64,000 bases of DNA from assembly GCF_030272615.1 (NCBI RefSeq), contig NC_081412.1, positions 475,919,657 to 475,983,656 of the forward strand, written 5' to 3'. Of this stretch, positions 55,870 through 64,000 are shown one piece after another; position 1 is the stretch's first letter, and each line of letters begins with the position of its first letter. Position numbers and translations under genes: made by a program. This stretch comes from Cryptomeria japonica (taxonomy: Eukaryota; Streptophyta; Pinopsida; Cupressales; Cupressaceae). The notes below the pieces were generated by a model that did not search any database, was not told the DNA's origin, and worked only from the letters and a program-made list of their open reading frames with translations.

Positions 55870-57598
55870 AGTGTGGTAGATGACATTATCTATTACAAGG
55901 GCAGGGTTTATCTTGTTACGGGTTCACAGTTGAAGGAACAAATTTTGCATGATTTCCATGATACTCCTATGGCAGGACATCCAGGGTATGTTAAGACTTA
56001 CAGAGCGGTTCGGGAGAGATTCTCTTGGAAGGGTCTCAAAGATGATGTTTTGCGGCATGTCTATGAGTGTATGACTTGTTAGCAGAAAAAGTCAGAGCAT
56101 ACTTATCCTGCTGGGTTGTTACAACCCTTGCCTGTACCAGAACAGAAGTGGACTGGGATTTCTATGGACTTCATTACAGGTCTTCCTTGGGTGCAAGGGA
56201 AGGATTGTATCTATGTGGTCATGGATAGGCTTACAAAATATGCCCACTTCTTTCCCATTGCAGTTGATTTTACAGCATCTCAGGTGTCTGAGCTATTTTT
56301 CAGAGAGGTGTTTAGACTCCATGGTCTTCCCAAGACCATAGTGAGTGACAGGGACAACAGATTCATGAGTTCCTTTTGGCAGGAACTTTTTAGGCTAGCA
56401 GGCATTGAGTTGACACCTAGTACTAGTTACCACCCTCAAACAGATGGACATACCAAAATAGTCAATAAGTGGGTTGAGGGATATTTACGTAACTATGTGT
56501 CAGAGCAGTAGAAGGCATGGGTATGTTGCTTGTATTTGGGCGAGTATTGTTATAATACTACGCACCATATGTCCATTGGTATGACGCCTTTCAGAGCTCT
56601 CTACGGCTATGAGTCATTGTCCTTCATTGATTTAGCTCCGAGTGATAGTAGAGTTCCTTTGGCTCAGGATTGGTTATAGGAGAACCAGGCTATCGTGAGA
56701 TCTCTCAGGGACAATTTACAGCATGTGCATAATCAGTAAAAGATATACGTTGATCGACATAGGATTGAGAGAGCATTTGAGGTGGATGACATGGTTTTCT
56801 TATGCTTACAACCATACCGACAAAGCACCCTTAAAGGGGGGGAAGCTGAGAAGCTCAAACCGCATTTTTATGGACCATACAGGGTACTCAGGCGAGTTGA
56901 AGAGGTTGCTTATGAGGTTGAGTTACAGGGTGTTCACCATATGTCCATTGGTATGACGCCTTTCCAAGCTCTCTACGGTTGTGAGGAATTGTCCTTCATT
57001 GATTTAGCTCTGAGTGACAGTAGAGTTCCTTTGGCTCAGGATTGGTTATAGGAGAACCAGGATATCATGAGATCTCTCAGGGACAATTTATAGCATGCAC
57101 AGAATTAGTAAAAGATATACATTGATCGACATATGATTGAGAGAGAATTTGAGGTGGATGACATGGTCTTCTTGTGCTTACAACCATACTGACAAAGCAT
57201 CCTTAAAGGGGGGGAAGCTGAGAAGCTCAAACCACATTTTTATGGACCATACAGGGTACTCAGGCGAGTTGAAGAGGTTGCTTATGAGGTTGAGTTACAA
57301 CCTGGTAGTAAAATTCATAATGTGTTTCATGTATCTTGCCTGAAAAAGGCCCTTGGACAGCATATTACAGTTTCACCCAATTTGCCTCCAATGGATGAGG
57401 AAGGTAAATTGACTTTGGTTCTTGAGGAGATTCTTCAGGTGAGGGAATGATGGTTGAGAAGTAGGGTGATTCGTGAGTATTTGATACGTTGGAGAGATCT
57501 CCCTATAGAGGATGCCACTTCGAAGGGTGAGGCCATTTTACAACATCCAGCATTACAGTTGCTTGTGGGCAAGCATCTCCGAGAGGGGAGAACTATCA
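55870..57598 (+). pseudogene. Gypsy-1 integrase and chromodomain-like end, with 372-bp duplication
   Basis: Zinc region: HDTPMAGHPGYVKTY...YECMTC. Core: SMDFITGLPWV (first Asp), IVSDRDNRFMS (second Asp), HPQTDGHTKIVNKW, where Lys replaces the catalytic Glu. The C-terminal part from HHMSIGMTPFRALYG to VEEVAYEVELQ is present twice in tandem, 372 bases apart and in frame. The end IHNVFHVSCLKKALG, then EEILQVRE-stop-WLRSRVIREYLIRWRDLPIEDAT is the chromodomain-like tail that guides integration to heterochromatin. Confidence 0.9.
56563..57306 (+). repeat. 372-bp tandem duplication in Gypsy-1 integrase
   Basis: 56563-56934 and 56935-57306 are near-identical direct copies (period 372 = 124 codons). 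Both contain the same TAG after QDWL; the second copy has extra stops. Confidence 0.9.
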
Positions 57599-59025
57599 TG
57601 TCCCTTCTTTAGCTTTGTCTAGCAGAGACATGTGAGTCAGCTTATTATGGGGTCTTGTAGGCTAACAGTGATGGATAGAGACTCAGTGTGGTTATACAAT
57701 GTTTGGGACTTGGTGTTATGGCAGTAGTTGATCAGTTTGGAGTAGTTCCTTATTTTTTAGGAGGTAGTTCCTACGTTTATGGAGGATATCCCTACTATTT
57801 AGGAGGTTATGACCATACCCAGAGTTGGGTCTCCTTGAGATTATTCCTTGGGTTCAGTTTCAGAGGATTTGGGTTTGTTTTCTAGTTTCCAGGAGCATCC
57901 CTAGATTTTAGGGATGAGATTGCCAGTGGATCCTTGATTTCTGACTTCAGTCACAGATAGGTGGCAGGTTGACTTTCTGGTTTGTGGTGTCATTTGAGCA
58001 TTTTGCAGCTATTTGGGTTATCTTTTTAATATTTCCTAAGTTAGTGTTTATTATTTAAATAAGGCTATGTTTATAGCCATTTTGGAGTAATCAGGGGTTT
58101 TTGGCCTCATCTGGATGTGTATCTCTTAGTGTAATAGCTCGTTGGAAAGGTCTTGGACTTTTCTAAATATTTCTCTCTTGACTCAAATCCTTTTGGTGAA
58201 CGGATTTCTTTATATTTGAAAAAGGGTCATTTTCTATGCACTTGGCAACTGAAAAATGAGAAATATAACATTTTAACCCTAAACGCCACACTGAGTCACT
58301 TTTAGGGTTCGAGCTAAGTGGGAAGGTGTTATAAGGAAGTTGAGACCTAATTCTTCATTATCTTCTACACATTTTACATCTTGGATTTGAGATTTTGGCT
58401 CTAGAAGAGCTTTTCAGCATCTGGGACGCCAACCCTAATGCCTTCCCTATTTGGGACGTAGCCCCCAATACAGTGGTTTGGATTTTCTTGTAGCTATTAG
58501 CATCTTGGATATTGTATGACACACTTTCTAGAGGTTTCAGTGATTCTGACAGAGTTCAGCATGGGGTTTGGGGGTTTCTATCTAGTTGGGTGTACTTGGC
58601 AGCCGTATGGCTGTACTTGGCAGCCACTTTCCTTCCCACGTGTAGCACTTGGGGGGCTGGAATCTTGCCGTAGCTTCATTCCTGGTTATATTACTCTTTC
58701 AACATCTAGGTTGGGTTCATTCCTGATTGTAATCTTCCTAAAATTATTGGAAATCTTCATCTGGTTAAATATTTGATTTTATATTCAGAAATCTGCCTTG
58801 AATGGAATTTGTTTTGGCTGTATATGAACTTCATTTTTAGTACTTTGTTCATGTACTTGTACTTCATTTATTACTTGTTGAAAAATTATCAAAACATAAA
58901 AAGAATCCAACCCTTCTGCAACTTCTGTCTATTTCTAAAAGAAAATATTAATAAATGGGAAAAATCAATTTATAATAATAAAAATTACTGTAGATTAGCA
59001 AAAGAGATCCATCAGGGATCTTTCA
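57599..59025 (+). repeat. Gypsy-1 3' LTR
   Basis: It starts TGTCCCTTCTTTAGC after a purine-rich GAGAGGGGAGAAC and ends GGGATCTTTCA. TATA-like and poly(A)-like words occur inside it, but I cannot place the transcription start. Confidence 0.9.
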
Positions 59026-59030
59026 ATAAT

Positions 59031-60590
59031 TTTTTTTTAAAGATAACAACAACATATTACACTACACTAATTCCATAATTAAATAATGAATTACATACAT
59101 AAATTGAATATATCAATGAAGTGCATGAATGGAAACAACTATATGAAAAGTCAACATTATTAACTTCATTACAACATTAAATAAGGTAATAAGCAACATC
59201 AATAAATGTTCAATGTCCATATAAAATGTACACCAATGTCCATATAAAATGAACACCAATGTCTCCTTATCAACATTACATAGATCATCATAAGACTACA
59301 TATAGCATCATGTACAAGTATCCTATCACAAATATACATCATCTGCTACAAATTGAAAATTGTGAAGTACAACTACTCCATCATACAAGATCTAGAGAAA
59401 TAGAATTAATCAACATGCTGCACAAACATCCAATGGAAGAAAAGGTATCAACCACTCAACCATGTGCAACCATAAGGAACCACCCCCTATGCCTGGAGAA
59501 TGATATAAGGATCCACATAGACTAAGCTTAGACTGACACCTAACTCCTAAAGAACATAATAAAATAACATAACAAAGATATGTTAACACAAGACATAGCC
59601 TCAAATAAAACAAAGAGTAAAGCCATCAACTTCCATGAAAAGAAGGCTAAGACCAAGGATACACATGTAGGGGAAAGTGTCATTGCATATTATCATCAAG
59701 GTTTCCCTAGCAATCTCTCTGGATCCTAGCGCCAAGAGACACCCATGTGGAACCAGCTCAAGCTCTCATGAAGACAAGGGAGTATAGTCATGCCATCAAG
59801 GCCTTCCCAATCTCATCCTAAGTCTATACTAGAACTCTAGAGCACGAGTGGTGGATCACAATAATTTTTTATGTTATTAATGTGAAAACTACATAGATCC
59901 TAAATAGATTAATTAAGGTTTTTGCTTCTTTACAAATAACTTCAAACAAGATTCCCTAGCAACCACACATAGGCCCTGGCACTCATTTGGAAGCCACTTC
60001 CCCTAATAATCTTGTATTATCTAGGGTAGAAAACCAATCATCAAAATATCTCATAATAATCTATAATGCAGGATCCAATGGTTCCCATAATACAAACTGA
60101 ACCATTACAAAAGTTTGATTTTCTCAACACAACATAATTCCAAGAGAGCATAGCTTATGCAATATCAAGAATATCACAAATTCCATCCAAAGGACAAATG
60201 AATCATTTCTAGGAAAACATCACAATAATCTCAAGTCCAAAAATCAAGTCTTTCGTTTGACATAGATTGGCAAAAACAATTCAAAATTCCAAAAATTATC
60301 AATATATCAAAATTCACTAGATTAGTACCTCTGATCAATGTTTTAGCACATTTACTTAATAAAAAAAATACTTTTGCAATTACTTTCAGTGCTTATAGAA
60401 CTTAGTATAGCACATACAAAATATGTTTTAGTACCTTTGAAACACAGTTTAGCACATACAATGCACAGTATAGTGCATTTAATAAATGGAATGGCACAAA
60501 TGAAATATATAATAGCGAATTTACAAAATGGCAAAATACGACATCAAGAAGGATAAATTCTGAAATCAAAATTTCCAAATTGGCGGAAGT
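59031..60590. other. No recognisable gene; AT-rich, one short tandem repeat
   Basis: A 24-25-base unit 'caatgtccatataaaatg' occurs twice at about 59212-59260. No coding or RNA gene. It may be the 5' side (LTR or leader) of Gypsy-0, displaced by Gypsy-1. Confidence 0.35.
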
Positions 60591-60594
60591 CCAC

Positions 60595-60850
60595 GTGTTG
60601 GAAAATGTGCTCTTAGAAATGGGGGCCCGTATTTGCTTTGGGCCCCTAAGGCAAAAAGTAACGGGGGCCCGAAGTGAAACTAAACGGACCCCCATTTTAT
60701 TCTCAAACGAGCGCCCACTTGAAAATGAAACGGGGGTCCCATTTTTAAATCCAATATTACCCATTTTTTTTCGTGCGTATTTTGTCATTTTTGGACAATA
60801 AAGGTAATTTTAGGAACAGGCCCCCATTTTGTGGAAGTTGATTCCACAAT
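60595..60850. repeat. GC-rich block with GGGGGCCC words and an imperfect palindrome
   Basis: GGGGGCCCG occurs twice (about 60623 and 60663) with GGGCCCC between them. 'aaacggacccccattttatt' (about 60682) is largely the reverse complement of 'aatgaaacgggggtcccatt' (about 60725). It stands out from the AT-rich surroundings. The opposed open frames here are probably not genes. Confidence 0.5.
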
Positions 60851-60859
60851 CTACCACTT

Positions 60860-62680
60860 GCCTCGGGATTAGGTCTGAGATGGGCCTGGGATGGCCACAC
60901 CTAAGACATGGACCTGCAAATTCAAATCTCCATGATTGAAAGCACAAATATGAACTTCTCAAATAGTTTATGTGCCTCTAATTAGATAATTTTAATACAA
61001 AATTAAAACCCATTTCATATTATACTCTCTAGATTCTAAATATGTAAATTTATTTAAAAATTGATTATTTTAACTATTTTTCATTTAATTTATACTAGAT
61101 CGGGTCCATAAACTTGAAATATTAACTAATTTTGTTAATTTAATAACTTTTTTATTTTAATGAATTTTGAAAAAAAAGTATATGTCATCAATCTACACAA
61201 AATTCTTTTCTATTTAAAAAAAATCAAAAAATGTTAACTTTATGTCAAATTTTTAAAAAGATAATTACGGTAATTAAAAACTTAATAAAAACAAATATTT
61301 TAAAAACAAATACAGAAAAATATGCTCATTAATCTTCAGTGTGTTACAAACCATTTCCCAAAATGGTTTGAGAAAATAATTTTAATTGTGTCAAAAAGTG
61401 TGGGTCGTACACATGCATGGTATGGTCCTAAAATAGGAATTTTTAAAACATAGTTTTTAGAACTCCATTCAAAAAGTTATTTTTTATTATGTGGGTATTA
61501 AAATAAATTACATATTTGGAAAATAGACTCAGAGGGATATCTTTTATATTACTCACTTTTTCCAAGATTCAATCTCCAAGTGTTTCAAAATTTAAGCTCA
61601 AATGAGATGAAACCTGAAAATCAAGGAAAACACTTTCACTTTTTGGCCAAAAATTGGACTCATTTCATTGCACTGTCCCCCAAGATAACTCCAAATCAAC
61701 ACTCAGAATGATTCGGGAAGAAAGCAACACTATCATAGAAGAACAAATGAGTATCTTACAAAAGAGAAAGTGAATTCAAGGCAAGAATTTCAGGATATAG
61801 GAAAATTACATATCTGAAAACAAACCCCAATGAACACCCATTACAAAATAATCATTTCTCACACCTAAAGGAGTGATACTTATATAAGGCACATAGATAA
61901 ACTCTCAACATACAATATACCCATAATTTGAAAGCAAGGTCCAGAAATAAACTATAGAGGGCGATTCTTTCTAATAAACAAAAGTACACACACGCAAAAC
62001 TAATCTCATCAACAATCTGAAATTTTCCCCATACATATTAATTATAATTTTGATTATATATTTTTTCCAATTTTTTCCCAAAACACCAGAAAATAAGTGC
62101 AAACATGAAGAAGACAGTCTTTCCATTCTTAAAATAAAGATATAAAATAAACTTCAGGAAATAAAAATCTCCGACTTGGAATATAGAAGAAAGTTCTAAA
62201 TTGGAGTAATAATTGAAGACACAACCACAATCTAGAAATCCACAATGAATAAATAAATCTTCCAATACGCTATTCACAATGAAGAAATGCAAAGAAAATA
62301 TCTTCGGAATGTAAAAGCAAATCTCCTCTCAAATTCACCAAAATTATTCAAAGCCACAATAATGGCAATAACCTCTTCCAAAATATCACACACCTCTAAA
62401 ATCCAACCAATGCTAAGAATAATGCAAAAACTCTCTTAAAAATTCTTGAAAAATCCTAAATAAAAGTTAAAAGAAAAATTCTAATTAAAATAATTTCTTG
62501 AAACGCTCCAACAATAATTTCTAATTAAAATAATTTATTTAATAAATATTAATCTCACAATGAATATTATTTATTATAACATTATTAAAATTAATTACCA
62601 CAATATAACCAACCCATATAATAATTAAATAAACATCACATGACAACTTAACCAAAATACTATCACAATGGAAATTTTGT
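60860..62680. other. No recognisable gene; AT-rich
   Basis: No coding motif. An 18-base direct repeat 'ttctaattaaaataattt' occurs at about 62477 and 62519. Confidence 0.4.
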
Positions 62681-62769
62681 TTTGGTTGTGGCACTCCCCT
62701 TGGGCTCACAGTCCAATCACTGAGTCGAACCCATAGGAGCTTTCCAGGTAATCTATCTTGCAAATAAAA

Positions 62770-63089
62770 TGAACTTAAAAAAATCTGGATTGAAGGTGAT
62801 TCAAATAACATTATTGAGTGCCTTCTTGGAAAATCCTCCCCTTTCGTGGACTATAATAAGTTGGATAGAAGAAGCTAAATCTCTCTTCTCCAAATATGAT
62901 AAGGTTAGAATTTCCCATGCCTTTAGGGAAGCTAAAAAGGTGGTTGACTATTTCGCCAAGGAAGGGGTCAAGCACATGGGCCGACGGACGTCACGGGCCT
63001 ATAGTGAACTGGGAGTTAACATTAGATCCTTAATCAACTATGATGTCACTCATGGGGAAAAAAAAATTAATTATGATGAAGCAAAGTAG
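62770..63089 (+). pseudogene. LINE-2: RNase H domain, 3' part
   Basis: Plus-strand text across two frames: IEGDSNNIIECLLGKSSP (the EGDS block with its Asp), then WTIISWIEEAKSLFSKYDKVRISHAFREAKKVVDYFAKEGV, the closing RNase H helices (H.FREAN..AD..A..G). It matches the same region of LINE-1 (ISHVFWEGNNAVDLLANIAV). Nothing upstream of 62770 continues the RT, so LINE-2 is 5'-truncated near here. Confidence 0.75.
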
Positions 63090-63246
63090 AGATTGGTATT
63101 GTGTCATCATTTGATATGGTGGTGGCACCTTAATTATCTCTATGGGTTGCGAGGGCTGGCATGTATTGTGGGTGCTTTGGTTTTTTTGGTGGCTCTCTAT
63201 TTTGTTCATTTGCTCTATGATCAACCAAAGAAAATTTTGTGAGAAG

Positions 63247-64000
63247 ATGGGGGGAAGCAGAAAGAGGGTTGAGCCAAACAATTGTGAAAAGCACAAAAAA
63301 AAATTGAATGTCTCGAGGCATATTGAGAGGGGGGGCTGAGTCCTTTCCTCGAGAAGCTCCATGGTGCTAACCCAGAAATTATAGTATTTTGCTAAAAAGT
63401 GGAAGGATGAAGGAATTGTTCTCTCTAGGAGGAAGGTAAAGATAGATGAGAATGTCATTGGGGAAATCATTGGGCTCTCCACAAAGGGGGTGAATTTATT
63501 TCGTGACAAAAAAAATTTAGATGAAGCAATCATCAAATTTCTCAAAACTGATGAGGAAAGGCAAGTGCTGGTCAAAATTTCTAATAGTTATTTTGATGTT
63601 GGGAAGGTAAAGACGCTATGGAGGGAGGTGCTCAGAGTTATCAAGAAATACATCATGGTGGATGGCAGATTTACTAGAGTTTACGACTACCATTTTTCCC
63701 TCCTCAATCATTTTTGACGCAAGGTGAGGATTTCATTTCCTTACTACTTGTTTTTCTGTTTGAAACATAGTATTAAGAAACATCGAAAAATCCCGAGGAA
63801 GTATCATGTCTTGCATGCTGGCCTTATTCAGTTAATCCATGAGAATTTTGAAAATATGTCGGTCCTGTCTAACCCCATTTTGGCTCTGATCTTAGAAGGA
63901 TATAATACTGATATTAGTATGTCTGAGGACAAAGGTGAATGGGCCACTGAATGGGAAGAGGAAGAGTCTCCCTCCTCCAATAATGTGTCGAAGAAAACCC
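63247..64000 (+). pseudogene. LINE-2 ORF3: homologue of LINE-1 ORF3, runs off the window
   Basis: Start MGGSRKRVEP at 63247, parallel to MGGDKNRQEQ of LINE-1. In order: EGGLSPFLEKLHGANPE (frame 3), KKWKDEGIVLSRRKVKIDENVIGEI, GVNLFRDKKNLDEAIIKFL, YIMVDGRFTRVYDYHF, LLNHFRRKVRISFPYYLFF, YHVLHAGLIQLIHENF, and an acidic end (SMSEDKGEWATEWEEEES). Frameshifts near 63350 and stops near 63335, 63385 and 63717 break it. Every listed block has a counterpart in LINE-1 ORF3. Function unknown. Confidence 0.6.

Larger units (their letters stand above)
50923..59025 (+). mobile_element. Gypsy-1: plus-strand Ty3/gypsy chromovirus, full length
   Basis: LTRs of about 1.43 kb start TGTC and end ATCTTTCA. The primer site TGGTATCAGAGC is at 52355-52366. 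Domain order: gag, protease, RT, RNase H, integrase, chromodomain-like end, the order of chromoviruses. Flanks ATAAA (50918-50922) and ATAAT (59026-59030) differ at one base and are the likely 5-bp target duplication. At least 18 in-frame stops make it inactive, but the frame is otherwise well kept. Confidence 0.9.
62770..64000 (+). mobile_element. LINE-2: 5'-truncated plant LINE, continues past the window
   Basis: RNase H end, a 150-base spacer, then ORF3 homologous to LINE-1 ORF3. 5' truncation is the usual fate of LINE copies. The 3' end lies beyond the window. Confidence 0.7.

Noticed and set aside
60402-60801. Overlapping open frames of 128 (minus) and 73 (plus) codons
   Set aside because: They coincide with the GC-rich fold-back block; the symmetry and lack of family motifs suggest chance.
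1-64000. CRISPR arrays, operons, rRNA genes, plastid or mitochondrial insertions
   Set aside because: No regularly spaced short repeats of CRISPR type, no bacterial-style gene clusters, and no recognisable rRNA or organelle genes were seen on either strand.

Overview
This is nuclear DNA from a seed plant, most likely a gymnosperm (conifer-type) intergenic region. The evidence is the near absence of intact genes over 64 kb, long and old LTR retrotransposons of the Ty1/copia and Ty3/gypsy types nested in each other, plant L1-type LINEs with a plant RNase H domain, tRNA-Met-type primer sites and decayed fragments of plant gene families (PPR, NPF/PTR, FLX-like). There are no bacterial-type operons and no rRNA gene. 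The organism call is inference; seed plant is secure, gymnosperm is probable.

Layout. 1-8.7 kb: mostly unannotatable AT-rich DNA with gene debris (a PPR repeat, one exon of an NPF transporter, a LINE RNase H piece, a gypsy gag piece), a GA-rich tract and one end of a CACTA-like DNA transposon. 8.7-18.6 kb: a minus-strand copia element (Copia-0) split by a plus-strand copia element (Copia-1, 9555-15876) with both LTRs and a near-identical 5-bp target duplication; Copia-1 has lost its reverse-transcriptase core. 18.6-33 kb: a minus-strand LINE (LINE-1, about 20430-32986, with a 14-bp candidate target duplication) that holds a plus-strand copia element (Copia-2, 20733-25819) in its 3' part. 33-37 kb: a gypsy-like LTR start, a minus-strand solo copia LTR, a tRNA-derived SINE-like unit, and an inverted duplication of a PPR pseudogene that can form a 107-bp hairpin. 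37-47.4 kb: mostly unique-looking DNA with the only apparently intact gene of the window, a small secreted cysteine-rich (hevein-like) peptide on the minus strand at 38996-39214, plus an FLX-like fragment and an orphan TATA/5'-exon signature. 47.4-50.9 kb: decayed minus-strand gypsy. 50.9-59.0 kb: a full plus-strand gypsy chromovirus (Gypsy-1) with 1.43-kb LTRs. 59-64 kb: AT-rich DNA, then a second LINE (LINE-2) running off the window.

The most unusual point is that both LINE copies carry, downstream of the RNase H domain, a third ORF that starts with the same MGG- start and keeps the same string of motifs. This suggests that the LINE family carries an extra protein (ORF3) beyond the usual two. 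Almost every transposon ORF is broken, mainly by TAG codons, as expected for C-to-T decay at methylated CAG/CTG sites. All coordinates were read by hand; element borders are good to a few bases where TG/CA ends, primer sites and target duplications are quoted, and approximate elsewhere.
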